Below, piece after piece: positions 25,605 through 34,628 of a stretch of 64,000 bases of DNA; the first letter of the stretch is position 1; the number at the start of each line of letters is the position of its first letter. The DNA comes from Bradyrhizobium erythrophlei. GTDB lineage: Bacteria; Pseudomonadota; Alphaproteobacteria; Rhizobiales; Xanthobacteraceae. The position numbers were made by a program, and so were the translations under genes. The stretch spans positions 7,163,001 to 7,227,000 of the forward strand of contig NZ_LT670818.1 of NCBI RefSeq assembly GCF_900129505.1. The letters run 5' to 3'. The notes under the pieces were generated by a model. It saw only the letters and a list, made by a program, of their open reading frames with translations. It searched no databases and had not been told where the DNA came from.

Positions 25605-26150
25605 AGAGCAAACGAAACGAGATTGTCAGCACAACAAACAGATCCATAGCCGCGACGCCGTCGGCATGATTGCGGATAAAGGTCTTCCAGCCTTGGGACG
25701 GCGGGTGTCTTCGCCTGACCATATACTTGGCCACGCTCGTTTGTCCGATATTGATGCCGAGCTTGAGAGCTCTCCATGGACCCGCCGCGCTCCCCACAGT
25801 GGGTTTGCAACGCTCATCTCTCGGATCAGCCCGCGTATTTCGAGCGGCACCGTTGGTCGACCGCCACGAGGTCGCGACTTCCAGCGCCAGTACGATCTGA
25901 ATCCCGCGCGGTGCCAACGGACAATGGTTTCCGGCTTCACAATCGCCAACGCATCGCGAACGTTAGGAAACAATCGATACAGACCAACGAATACCAAACG
26001 GTCGATGGCGCTGAAGGAGAGTTTCTTTGGAGCAGTCCGCCGCAGAACGTTTATTTGCTGCCGCAACGTCCAAATCTCTGCCTCAAGCGCCGCTCGCGAG
26101 CGGATCAGATCGACGACCATCCAACCAATAAGCCTGCAAAGATCCCTCAT
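25605..26150 (-). mobile_element. remnant of rve-type transposase gene
   Basis: The minus strand starts MRDLCRLIGWMVVDL, then LEAEIWTLRQQINVLRR, KPETIVRWHRAGFRSYWRWK and PLEIRGLIREMSVANPLWGA, the N-terminal half of a common bradyrhizobial transposase with an integrase-core catalytic domain. A frame change near 25775 separates RRVHGE from LKLGINIGQTSVAKYMVRRR. The catalytic DDE core is absent past FRLLYG. No terminal inverted repeats were found, so only part of the element survives. Confidence 0.7.
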
Positions 26151-26177
26151 GGCACAACAGCATCGCCCGATTCTCTA

Positions 26178-26387
26178 TCAACTGCCAGCCAGACAAGGTT
26201 TGGGACAGGGACAACCGGATTCTTCGAGCAATGCGCGCACTTCGTGTCCGCTGAGCCTAACACGGGACCGCAATCGCCGCGCAACGGACTCCAGCGATCT
26301 GCGGCGGTTTTCGAGGAGCTTGCGATACGCCCCTGCTGCCTTCCCCGCAGCAATCCAGCGATCAAAAGTCCGCGCGGAAAATGCGCA
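26178..26387 (-). other. reading-frame fragment without start codon
   Basis: Directly after the ferredoxin stop and in the same frame, an open stretch reads FDRWIAAGKAAGAYRKLLEN, RRRSLESVARRLRSRVRLSG and ESGCPCPKPCLAG before TGA 26180. Composition is protein-like, but there is no start codon. It may be the tail of a lost gene or fortuitous. I do not recognise it. Confidence 0.3.
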
Positions 26388-26669
26388 TCAAGCGCCCGCC
26401 TTCAGCGGCGTTTGCTTTTCTTCGATGACTGGCAGGGTCGGGGCACGTTCCGCGTTCAATCCAACCCAATGCGCCCACTCTGGAGGCAGGTCGGCCTCGT
26501 CATAGATCGCCTGGACCGGGCAGACCGGCACGCAGGCCTGGCACAAAATACAGGCCACCGGATCGATGTACAGCATTCGGCTATCGCCGTGAAAGCATGA
26601 GACAGGACAAACCGTCACGCATTCGGTGAACCGGCAGTCCCTGCACTTTTCGGTGACGACAATGGCCAT
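26388..26669 (-). CDS. 7Fe-type ferredoxin
   Basis: This 93-residue soluble electron carrier has C9-x7-C17-x3-C21-P for a 3Fe-4S cluster and C40-x2-C43-x2-C46-x3-C50-P for a 4Fe-4S cluster, as in FdxA-like ferredoxins. It lies 12 bp after the Rieske oxygenase gene and is the last gene of the FMO-aldolase-GGT-Rieske run. The likely role is to pass electrons from a flavoprotein reductase to the Rieske oxygenase. A close paralogue is at 38769-39074, next to an FprA-like reductase that could serve both. Confidence 0.92.
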   Translation of the reverse strand: MAIVVTEKCRDCRFTECVTVCPVSCFHGDSRMLYIDPVACILCQACVPVCPVQAIYDEADLPPEWAHWVGLNAERAPTLPVIEEKQTPLKAGA

Positions 26670-26681
26670 CGCTGCGATCGA

Positions 26682-27725
26682 TCAAGCTGTGCCGTATGTG
26701 AGACCCAGGGCGCCGAGCCAGCGGCGATAGGCAACTCCAAATTTGTCGGTGCGGTGGTGAATTTCGGCGCGCAGATCGACCGGAATCCGCTCGGGCCGCT
26801 GGGTTTCGACAATATCCTTGTCCTGGGAGAAGACCATATCCTGCCGCCGCTGAATATCTTCCTCGTTGAGATTCTCGCCGAAGTTGATGGCCACGCAAAG
26901 GCGAATGATGCAGTTCACTTCATCGACCGGCTGCGCGGTAAGAAACGTGCAGAACCGATCATCCGGACCGCCGAAATGACGCTTGTCGCGATCTGCGATT
27001 TCCACCTGCTTGGAGAAATAGGCCACCAGGGGACGAAATACCCGGTAGGTATAAGTTGCGTTCACCGGAACCTGACGATGATCGCCGTATGGTTGAAAGA
27101 CACGAATACCGCTGGTGCTGATGCCGTTTTCATCCTCGAAGACCTTGTAATCCTCTACTTTGTCCGGCGCATCCTCGACGCCGTTCAGACCGCGGTGAAC
27201 AAACGGAAAATGCGTTGCATCGATGAAGTTCTCGACAGAACGAAATCCGTTGGCCTTGAAGAAATAAGGTCCGGTGTTGAATTTGCGGAAACTGACGTCA
27301 TCCCATTCGGGGAAGGTTGGAACCGGATGTTTCGGCTCACCCAGTGATGCCCAGACCATTCCGTAACGTTCTTCGGCGAGATGAGGGAAAGCCCGCGCCT
27401 TCAGCGGCGGCGGTTGGTCAGGTGCGGCAGGAACCAGAACGCATTTCGCCGAACCGTCGTAACGCCAGCCGTGATAGGGACAAACCACCGTGTCGTTGGC
27501 GATCCATCCCTTGGAAAGCCGCGCGCCGCGATGAATGCAGAGATCCTTCCAGACGTGGAGCTTTCCCGAAGCGTCGCGCCACAAGATCAGATCTTCGCCC
27601 AGTAACGTCGCGGCGACGACCTTTCCTGCAGGAACGTCCTTGCTGAAGGCGATAACGTGCCAGTCATCGATTAGGGCAGCGTCCGGGCTGGCGGTCTCTG
27701 ATATCATCCGCACTGGAACATTCAT
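26682..27725 (-). CDS. Rieske [2Fe-2S] aromatic ring oxygenase, catalytic subunit (VanA/phthalate-dioxygenase-like)
   Basis: This 347-residue oxygenase has Rieske ligands C63-x-H65 and C82-x2-H85 and a mononuclear iron site N-F-I-D169-A-T-H172 ... H177. The length and the missing beta subunit fit the alpha-only class (VanA, phthalate 4,5-dioxygenase, dicamba demethylase) that hydroxylates or demethylates aromatic acids. Ferredoxin is encoded immediately downstream. A 156-bp gap to the GGT-family gene upstream could hold an internal promoter. The substrate is unknown. Confidence 0.92.
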   Translation of the reverse strand: MNVPVRMISETASPDAALIDDWHVIAFSKDVPAGKVVAATLLGEDLILWRDASGKLHVWKDLCIHRGARLSKGWIANDTVVCPYHGWRYDGSAKCVLVPAAPDQPPPLKARAFPHLAEERYGMVWASLGEPKHPVPTFPEWDDVSFRKFNTGPYFFKANGFRSVENFIDATHFPFVHRGLNGVEDAPDKVEDYKVFEDENGISTSGIRVFQPYGDHRQVPVNATYTYRVFRPLVAYFSKQVEIADRDKRHFGGPDDRFCTFLTAQPVDEVNCIIRLCVAINFGENLNEEDIQRRQDMVFSQDKDIVETQRPERIPVDLRAEIHHRTDKFGVAYRRWLGALGLTYGTA

Positions 27726-27881
27726 GTGGGTCGTCCCTTCATGCCTTCTGCCATCAAACGATCACAACGGAACTGATCGGATGGTCTTGCTTCCATCAAG
27801 CAATTTGCCTGCCATTTGACCTCGAACCACCGTTGCCTGATTGGGTAGAGCTGCCCTGCTTGGGCTGCCCATCCGTCGCCG

Positions 27882-29522
27882 TCAAAATCCGACAGCCGCT
27901 CCATCGCCGCGGGGGTCTGCACCGCCCTTCATCACACCGGTCGATCGATCAATGAGGATCGCGCCAGCATGTCCCATGATGTCGGAGTAATCCGGCGTCA
28001 AATTGATCCGATGGCCAAGCCGCCGAAGTTCGAGGACGACGTCATCGCGTACGCGTCCCTCGAGATTCAGCAGCGTTCCAGGTTGCGACAAATCGAGCAT
28101 GCGGCCCTGCAGCCAGCGCGGTGCCTCGATTGCCTGTTGGGGTGACATCTTGTAATCGATGATCCGCGCGACGATGGCCGCTTGCGTTTGCGGTTGGCCC
28201 TCCCCGCCCATCGTCCCGTATAAAAGGTCCGGCGCCCCGTCCTTGAACAGCATTCCTGCGATAAGCGTATGGAAACATCGCTTGCGCGGTTGAAGCCGAT
28301 TGGCCGAGGTTTCATCAAGAACGAAATATTTGCCGCGATTTTGCAGGTGCACGCCGGTTCCGGCAGGCATGATCCCCGAACCAAATCCGTCGCAGACGCT
28401 TTGTATAAGCGACACTGAATTGCCGTGCTTATCCATGACGCCGATCCAGACCGTATCGCCACCCTTGATGACGGACGCACTCGATGCGGCGCAAACCGAT
28501 TGCTTGATTTTGTCGGCTTGCGCCCTGCCGTGAGCACGGGACAGCAGTCGGTTGAGCGGGATATCTACGAACGTTGGATCAGTCAGCCACTCGTCGCGGT
28601 CGGCGAACGCAGCCTTCACAGCCTCGGCCATCAGATGATAGAACCCGGCCGAACCGTCCTCGACGCGCGCGAGATCGAAATTGTTGAGGATGTTCAGAAT
28701 GCCAAGAGCCGCCATGCCTTGCGTGTTCGGCGGCAGATTGTACGCCGTATAGCCACGGTAGGGCACTGAAATCGGATCAACCCAGTCGGCAGTGTGATTG
28801 GCGAAATCCTCTTCCGTCAGTACCCCACCGTTGGCCAGCAATTCTGATGTGATCGCCTTCGCGATATCGCCCTTGTAAAAGGCGCTGGCACCCTCTTTGC
28901 CGATCAATTCGAGCGTTGCGCCGAGATCGGATTGGCGCATGACATCACCGGCACGCAACGGACTGCCATCGGGCTTGCAGAAGTGCCGTTTCATTTCCGG
29001 AAACCGCTGCAAATTTCCAAAGTTCTTATCTGCGGCGTCAAAGTCCACCAGTCCACGCAGATCCTGATGCGACGAAACCGGAACGCCATTTCGCGCGTAC
29101 CCAACCGCGTCCGACAATAACTCCTTCCAGGCGATCTTGCCGCCCAGCCTGCCGACGCTGTGCTTATATGCAGCGTCCCAGCCGGAAACCGCTCCCGGAA
29201 CAGTATTCGCGGCGAGATATCCCCGCGCCGGAATCGCCGAGACCTCGTGCTCGCGGTAGTGCGCGAGCGTCGCCTTGGTTCCGGAACGGCCCGAGGCATT
29301 GAGCGCAAGTGGCGCCGACTGGCCGTCTTTCGAGATCAGCCAGAAATTGTCCCCGCCAATGCTGTTGGCCTGCGGATAGACCACCGCAACCGTCGCGGCT
29401 GCAGCAATCGCGGCCTCGATGGCGTTGCCGCCCTGCTGAAGGATACGTAGTCCAGATTGCGAAGCGAGATAGTGCGGCGATGTCACCATTCCGTTCATCG
29501 CCAAGGTTGTCGGTCGCGTCAT
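27882..29522 (-). CDS. gamma-glutamyltransferase family Ntn-hydrolase
   Basis: About 546 residues with the GGT order: GGNAIEAAIAAAATVAVVYP (31-50), NSIGGDNFWL, the nucleophile Thr357 in GGDTVWIGVMDKHGN after self-cleavage, then GSGIMPAGTGVHLQNRG and YGTMGGEGQPQ. There is no signal peptide, so it is probably cytoplasmic, unlike classical periplasmic GGT. ATG 29522 is used; a GTG at 29567 overlapping the aldolase gene is possible. In this catabolic operon it may cleave a gamma-glutamyl or other amide conjugate instead of glutathione. Confidence 0.88.
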   Translation of the reverse strand: MTRPTTLAMNGMVTSPHYLASQSGLRILQQGGNAIEAAIAAAATVAVVYPQANSIGGDNFWLISKDGQSAPLALNASGRSGTKATLAHYREHEVSAIPARGYLAANTVPGAVSGWDAAYKHSVGRLGGKIAWKELLSDAVGYARNGVPVSSHQDLRGLVDFDAADKNFGNLQRFPEMKRHFCKPDGSPLRAGDVMRQSDLGATLELIGKEGASAFYKGDIAKAITSELLANGGVLTEEDFANHTADWVDPISVPYRGYTAYNLPPNTQGMAALGILNILNNFDLARVEDGSAGFYHLMAEAVKAAFADRDEWLTDPTFVDIPLNRLLSRAHGRAQADKIKQSVCAASSASVIKGGDTVWIGVMDKHGNSVSLIQSVCDGFGSGIMPAGTGVHLQNRGKYFVLDETSANRLQPRKRCFHTLIAGMLFKDGAPDLLYGTMGGEGQPQTQAAIVARIIDYKMSPQQAIEAPRWLQGRMLDLSQPGTLLNLEGRVRDDVVLELRRLGHRINLTPDYSDIMGHAGAILIDRSTGVMKGGADPRGDGAAVGF

Positions 29523-29541
29523 ATTCGGGGAACTTTCAGGG

Positions 29542-30318
29542 TCAATTGCGGTAAGAGGGATCTTCACTGTCGAGTTTGCGCACCAGCGCCTGCCACTCCA
29601 GGGCGCCGGGATTCGCGGTCAGTTGCTCCTCCGAGTAGCGAAGGCGCGCCGAATATTCAGAGATTTCTTCAGACGGAATGATCAGCTTCTGCCCGGACGA
29701 TTGAGCCTTAAGCTGTACCTCACAGGATTTTTCGAGGTAATACATGAGGATGAATGCCTCAGCGACCGTGCGCCCTGTCGTCAGGACGCCATGGTTCTGC
29801 ATCAGCATCGCCTGGGTATCTCCCATGTTTGCAAGCACGCGATCGCGCTCGTCGAGACGCACCGGCGGACCTTCATAAGGATGATATGAAACGCGCTTGT
29901 AGAATTGCTGCGCCCAGACCGTGAGGGGAAGCAGACCGCATTCCAGACTTGATACTGCCATTGCGTGAATCGGATGTGCGTGAAACACGCAAACTCTGTG
30001 ATCACCCGAGCGATGAATTGCGCTATGCAGGACAAAGCCTGTAGGATTATGCACCCACCGGTCGTCGGGCTCGACCATTTCTCCGTTTTGATCGACCTTG
30101 ATGAGTGATGAGGCCGTGACCTCGCTGAACATCATGCCATATGGATTTAGAAGAAAGTGCAATTCCGGACCGGGAACACGCGCGGAGAGATGGGTGTAAA
30201 TTAGATCGTCCATACCGAGCTTTGCAGTCAGCCTGTAAGCTGCAGCCAGTTCGACTCTCAGCTTGACTTCTTCGGCACTCCATTTGCCATCCTTGGCGAT
30301 GGGTGTGGCAATGTTCAT
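29542..30318 (-). CDS. class II aldolase/adducin family protein
   Basis: This 258-residue metal-dependent lyase-fold protein has YTHLSARVPG near residue 41, FHAHPIHAMAVSS near 113 with the zinc-binding H-x-H and QNHGVLTTGRTVAEAF near 170 with the third His. The family includes sugar-phosphate aldolases and also 3,4-dihydroxyphthalate decarboxylase-type enzymes. Placement next to an aromatic Rieske oxygenase favours the decarboxylase reading, but that is an inference. It starts 27 bp after the FMO-like gene and is followed by the GGT-family gene. Confidence 0.88.
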   Translation of the reverse strand: MNIATPIAKDGKWSAEEVKLRVELAAAYRLTAKLGMDDLIYTHLSARVPGPELHFLLNPYGMMFSEVTASSLIKVDQNGEMVEPDDRWVHNPTGFVLHSAIHRSGDHRVCVFHAHPIHAMAVSSLECGLLPLTVWAQQFYKRVSYHPYEGPPVRLDERDRVLANMGDTQAMLMQNHGVLTTGRTVAEAFILMYYLEKSCEVQLKAQSSGQKLIIPSEEISEYSARLRYSEEQLTANPGALEWQALVRKLDSEDPSYRN

Positions 30319-30345
30319 GACTTTACCCTCCTATTTTGTTGGAAA

Positions 30346-31806
30346 TTATTCCCAGTCAGAGTGATGGTCGAACGCGGCTTTGATCTGCTGCTCGTTTTCG
30401 ATGAACAGCGTCCTGGAAATGTCGTGACAGACGCGCTCTGCCGCGTATTGAAGACCTGACAGATTGCATCGGAAACCGCTCAAATGCGCGACACCGGAGC
30501 AGAGGTAATAAATGCGGCCGACGAAATGGTCGCGGTCATGGAGCGGCGTAAATTGCAGGGCAGATCCCAGATAGGGGCTGTTTTCCAGCTCGGGATGGGT
30601 CGCCAGTCCGTTAGGGATGTAGCCATCCTTCCAGAGCCGAATGGATGGCAGCAAGGATTTCAGTTCACTTTGATCCGCCAGTGAATTACGGCTGCCGGTT
30701 CCGCAGATCATGAAATCATGTCGCATCTCCAGACCGCCATAACAGCCGATGATTTTGTCGTTCTCATAGCGAAGCGACTCGATGCCGGCACTGCCGTAGA
30801 TGTTGAACCGCTCGTCTCTGATTGCCTCGTAGTAAGTATCCCGAGGTGGCGGCACCCCGAGATCGAGGTCTGCCAGCGAGTAAGCCCACTTCATTTCATC
30901 GCGGAGATCGATATAATGGCGATGATACCCCTGCCACCGGCTGGCGAGGCAAACGCGATGGACAGGCGGCAGATTCTCCCTCCTCACCAGGAGGTCGACC
31001 GAACGCGCTCCGGCCTCTAGTGCAGCATTGGCAGTATCAAAGGCGCTCGCACCTCCGCCAATGACAACAACATCGCGATCAACCAATCGATCGACAGGAA
31101 GATCGCCCATCGTGTGGGTATAGGCCTGCGGTGGAAGATTATCCCTGACCAGATCTGGAAACCGTTGCAGGCCAGCGCTCTCAATTCCGGTGCACAGAAC
31201 GACAAACTGCGCGCGCGCGACACCTTTCGAAGTTTCAAGCTCGAAGCACCCGATATCCGGGCGCCAGGCAATGTCGGAAACGCTCACGTTGTATTCGATC
31301 GGAAGTCTCAGAACTTCGCCAAACCAGTCGAGATACTCCGCCCACACCAGACGCGGAATTTTCTTGATGCTCCGGAAGTAATCTTCACCGAATTTCAGAT
31401 CGCACCAGCGCTGAAAATGAAGATTGGGGAAACCCCAGTGCAATCCTCCGGTCTCGCTCTTGCGGGTGCGCAACAAATGGTTTCGCGCGTAATTTCGCCA
31501 AGGACCCTGCAGTCCCGGCGGATTACGGTCGAATACCTTCACATTATGCAGACCGAAGCGATCGAGGCCGAACGCGACCGCCTTTCCAGTTTGCCCCGCG
31601 CCGATCACCGCGACTTCGAGCATGCCCTTCCGCGGTTCGTATGGGAGCGGATCGACTGGATAGCGAAGCAGCTCGATGTCAACGCGAATTTGCGCCTCGA
31701 GGTCGCATAGACGTGCTTCCCAACCGATGAGCGGAAACGGCCGATACAGCCGGTCCGCCATTGAGAAATCGCCTGGAATATCGTGCTTGCGAGCGAGATT
31801 TGCCAT
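30346..31806 (-). CDS. FAD/NAD(P)-binding flavoprotein, monooxygenase-like
   Basis: This 486-residue protein has a first dinucleotide fold with AVIGAGQTGKAVAFG near residue 67 and a second with VVIGGGASAFDTANAALEAG near 248, the two-domain plan of flavin-containing and Baeyer-Villiger monooxygenases, though the BVMO fingerprint is not evident. CTGIESAGLQRFPD and MICGTGSRNS look like the ATG-type strand. It is the first gene of the operon running down to the ferredoxin at 26388 and has a putative GntR operator 13 bases before its start. It might oxygenate or reduce the pathway substrate. Confidence 0.8.
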   Translation of the reverse strand: MANLARKHDIPGDFSMADRLYRPFPLIGWEARLCDLEAQIRVDIELLRYPVDPLPYEPRKGMLEVAVIGAGQTGKAVAFGLDRFGLHNVKVFDRNPPGLQGPWRNYARNHLLRTRKSETGGLHWGFPNLHFQRWCDLKFGEDYFRSIKKIPRLVWAEYLDWFGEVLRLPIEYNVSVSDIAWRPDIGCFELETSKGVARAQFVVLCTGIESAGLQRFPDLVRDNLPPQAYTHTMGDLPVDRLVDRDVVVIGGGASAFDTANAALEAGARSVDLLVRRENLPPVHRVCLASRWQGYHRHYIDLRDEMKWAYSLADLDLGVPPPRDTYYEAIRDERFNIYGSAGIESLRYENDKIIGCYGGLEMRHDFMICGTGSRNSLADQSELKSLLPSIRLWKDGYIPNGLATHPELENSPYLGSALQFTPLHDRDHFVGRIYYLCSGVAHLSGFRCNLSGLQYAAERVCHDISRTLFIENEQQIKAAFDHHSDWE

Positions 31807-31818
31807 TTAAATATTTCA

Positions 31819-31832
31819 TGTTTCATTTCACA
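31819..31832. promoter_or_regulatory. putative GntR operator A (TGTTTCATTTCACA)
   Basis: Lies directly upstream of the FMO-like gene start (31806). It matches 36354-36367 in 13 of 14 positions and the complement of 44202-44215 in 13 of 14. A second TTTCAT occurs just before it. See the finding on the shared motif. Confidence 0.55.
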
Positions 31833-31887
31833 ATAAAGATGCGTAAACGGATGTCAAGCATCGCGGCTGATCGACCAATCACGTCAG

Positions 31888-33051
31888 CTAGTCGAGATGC
31901 CGGTCCACAAGCGTCCACTTTCCGCCCTTTGCTTCGAGCACGTAGACGACCTTGATAGCGTCGCCATCCGAGTTGATGGACAGGGGGCCAACCAGCGCCG
32001 GAAATTTGCTGAGTTTGCGGATCTGATCGCGGACAGCTGTTCGTTCAGCTGCAAGTCTATCCCTGTCGCCGGTGATCGCCGCCTGCTGCATCGCGTAGGC
32101 ATACATCGATACGATGTCGTAGCTCGCTGCGTCGAACTGGTTAGGTTCGACGACCGCTTCGCCCTTCTCCTTCAGCTTGGCCTTGAATTTCTCGACAAAA
32201 TCCCGCGTCCGCTCGTCATCGAGCCCGCTGAAGAACGTCGCGGTGATCAACGTCCCCTCCCCGTTCGGTCCCATGCGAGCCGGCAATTCAGCATCAGCGA
32301 CCGACGACCCGCCCAGCATCCGTCCTTTGTGACCCTGGCGGCGCAGCTCGGCGGCAAGCTTCAGCATCGGTTCTGGCGGGGTGCCGACTGCGATGAGGTC
32401 GGTCGGCTTTTGCATCAGTTGCGAAACCTGTGGAGCTAGGTCGAATGCCGCAACACGAAGCGAAACGGTCTGCTCCAGCGGAAGGCCGGCTTGCTTGATT
32501 GCATCAGGGAGTACCTTCGTCCCCAAGGACTCGGAAACAGCGTCGTCGGTTGCGTAGGCAATAGACACGGACTTCGCGGCGTAACCCTTCGCCTTGATCG
32601 TCTTGAACAATCGCTCGTACGTATACGCCTCATCCGTGGTGTTGCGGAACGCATAGGTAAAAGGCGCGGCAACCTTCGGCGCCGACGAAGCCATCGACAT
32701 CTGTGGAATACCGAGACGCTCTCCGGCCGGGAACGAAACCCGGCATTCGCTGGTACTGAACGGACCGACGATCGCAAGAACCGGTTCGTCCTGAGCAAAA
32801 CGCGTCACGCCTGCGGCGGCCTGGTCCGGCTTGCCCCCGGTGTCGAACGAAGACAGCACCAGTTTCTTTCCGTTTATGCCTCCCTTCGCATTGATGTCTT
32901 CGATGGCGATCTCGACCGCGACGGCATTTCGCTTTGCCAGTGCAGAGAACGGCCCGGTATTTGCGGCCAGATATCCGATGGTCAGATCGTTCGCGTGGGC
33001 GGAAACGATGCCTAACACGAGGAGTGACGTAACAAGGTAGATCCGCTTCAT
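31888..33051 (-). CDS. branched-chain-type ABC transporter substrate-binding protein, copy 1
   Basis: This 387-residue periplasmic protein has a signal peptide (MKRIYLVTSLLVLGIVSAHA, cut before NDLTIGYL) and the Peripla_BP_6 fold (NTGPFSALAKRNAVAVEIAI, DINAKGGINGKKLVLSSFDT, YATDDAVSESLG). ATG 33051 has an AAGAGGAAAG ribosome site. It is the last gene of livH-livM-livG-livF-SBP. Such Liv systems often import aromatic acids. The C-terminus (VVYVLEAKGGKWTLVDRH) is shared with the second SBP at 53938-55128, so both may bind related ligands. Confidence 0.92.
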   Translation of the reverse strand: MKRIYLVTSLLVLGIVSAHANDLTIGYLAANTGPFSALAKRNAVAVEIAIEDINAKGGINGKKLVLSSFDTGGKPDQAAAGVTRFAQDEPVLAIVGPFSTSECRVSFPAGERLGIPQMSMASSAPKVAAPFTYAFRNTTDEAYTYERLFKTIKAKGYAAKSVSIAYATDDAVSESLGTKVLPDAIKQAGLPLEQTVSLRVAAFDLAPQVSQLMQKPTDLIAVGTPPEPMLKLAAELRRQGHKGRMLGGSSVADAELPARMGPNGEGTLITATFFSGLDDERTRDFVEKFKAKLKEKGEAVVEPNQFDAASYDIVSMYAYAMQQAAITGDRDRLAAERTAVRDQIRKLSKFPALVGPLSINSDGDAIKVVYVLEAKGGKWTLVDRHLD

Positions 33052-33073
33052 GTTCTTTCCTCTTTTGTAATCG

Positions 33074-33805
33074 TCAGGCATGCAGGGCGTTGTTAACTGC
33101 GACGCCTCCGCCGAGATAGGCTTTCGTCAAATCGTCGGACTTCGTGAGTTCTTCAGTGTCAGCTTCAAGCGCAAGGCGACCGAGCCTCAAGACATATCCC
33201 CTTTGCGCCGCCTGCAGCGCCATTCTGGTGTTTTGCTCGACAAGCAGGATCGTCAAGCCGGCTTCGTTCAGGCTTTGAATGAGATTGAAGATTTCTCGAA
33301 CGAACAACGGACTAAGACCAAGTGATGGTTCATCCATCAGCAAAAGTCGTGGACGTGCCATGAGTGCGCGTGCGATCGCAAGCATCTGCTGTTCGCCGCC
33401 AGACAACACAGAGCCAAGTTCATGTCGTCGCCGCGCAAGATTTGGAAACAGATCATACATTTCGGCCAGATCGGACGTAACGCCTCGATCTCGCCGTTGG
33501 TAGGCTCCCATCAAAAGATTCTCCTCGATCGTCAGCGACAGCAATATCCGACGACCTTCAGGCACCAGCGCTATGCCGGCCGACACCCGACGGGCCGATG
33601 ACCATCTTGAAATCATTTGGCCTTCAAAATGAATCGTTCCCTGTGCACGCGTCACGCCCATGATTGCGTTGAGGAGCGATGTTTTTCCTGCTCCGTTCGC
33701 GCCGAGCACCGCCGCGATACTGCAGCCTTCGATTTGAAGGCTGACGTCATTGACCGCCAATACGTTGCCATACGACACGCCCAGATTGCGGACCTCAAGC
33801 AGCAT
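33074..33805 (-). CDS. livF: ABC transporter ATP-binding protein LivF, copy 1
   Basis: This 243-residue ATPase has Walker A GANGAGKTS (35-43), signature LSGGEQQML near 137, Walker B RLLLMDEP near 156 and a following switch H replaced by VEQN, typical of LivF. It overlaps livG by 11 bp and precedes the substrate-binding gene by 22 bp. It powers import of the ligand captured by the 31888-33051 protein. Confidence 0.95.
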   Translation of the reverse strand: MLLEVRNLGVSYGNVLAVNDVSLQIEGCSIAAVLGANGAGKTSLLNAIMGVTRAQGTIHFEGQMISRWSSARRVSAGIALVPEGRRILLSLTIEENLLMGAYQRRDRGVTSDLAEMYDLFPNLARRRHELGSVLSGGEQQMLAIARALMARPRLLLMDEPSLGLSPLFVREIFNLIQSLNEAGLTILLVEQNTRMALQAAQRGYVLRLGRLALEADTEELTKSDDLTKAYLGGGVAVNNALHA

Positions 33806-34628
33806 TGTCGTTCCTCCGACGCGCCGCTTCGCCAGATCCAGTTGAAGTCGATTTCGGACGGCTGAGATAGGTCGGCTCGTCCTTTCCCAGGTAAGCCTCG
33901 ATCACAAGTGGATGGCTACAAACGGAGACTGGGTCGCCTTCGGCAATTTTTTGTCCGAAGTTAAGAGCAACTGCACGATCGCAAAGCGTTCTGACGAAAT
34001 CCGTATCGTGCTCGACGATGAGAACTGTCGTCTCCTTCGGAAGCGAAGATGCGAGCACCGTAACGAGCTCGTTTCGCTCGCTCGAATTGAGTCCTGCAGC
34101 TGGCTCATCAAGTAGCAGGAGTCTGGGGCGCCCCACGAGCGCGCGTGCTACCTCGATCCGCTTTTGAACGCCGTAGGAAAGACCCTGCGCGAGCTTGTAA
34201 ATATCGTCTCGAAGTCCCAACGCTTCGGCCGCGCTCATCGCCTCCTCGCGCCAGGATCGATTCCACGAGCTTCCAAGCGGGGCCAGTATTCTTGCCCAGG
34301 GGCTGACCAAATGGTGCTGGCCCAGCATGATGTTTTCCAGCACCGTGAGGTGTTTCATCAAGCGAAGATTCTGGAAAGTCCTGCCGATACCGAGATGGAT
34401 GCGTTGATCAAGCGGGACATCGTCGATCGGCTCGTCATCAAGAAGGATCTCGCCCGCAGTGACGCGGTACACGCCGCTGAGCAAATTGAAGATTGTCGTC
34501 TTGCCCGCGCCGTTCGGGCCGATCAGACCGCAGCGCGATCCCTTTTGCAGCTGAATATCGAGATTGCCGATCACCGACAGGCCGCCAAAGGTAAGTGAAA
34601 TTCCGTGCAGGAAAAGCATCGGCTTCAT
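33795..34628 (-). CDS. livG: ABC transporter ATP-binding protein LivG, copy 1
   Basis: This 277-residue ATPase has Walker A GPNGAGKTT (38-46), a LivG-type signature LSYGVQKRIEVARAL, Walker B LLLLDEPAAGLN and the switch His in VEHD. The FGGLSVIGNLD start and YLGKDE near the end are typical of LivG. It overlaps livM by 4 bp (ATGA) and livF by 11 bp, which points to translational coupling. Confidence 0.95.
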   Translation of the reverse strand: MKPMLFLHGISLTFGGLSVIGNLDIQLQKGSRCGLIGPNGAGKTTIFNLLSGVYRVTAGEILLDDEPIDDVPLDQRIHLGIGRTFQNLRLMKHLTVLENIMLGQHHLVSPWARILAPLGSSWNRSWREEAMSAAEALGLRDDIYKLAQGLSYGVQKRIEVARALVGRPRLLLLDEPAAGLNSSERNELVTVLASSLPKETTVLIVEHDTDFVRTLCDRAVALNFGQKIAEGDPVSVCSHPLVIEAYLGKDEPTYLSRPKSTSTGSGEAARRRNDNAA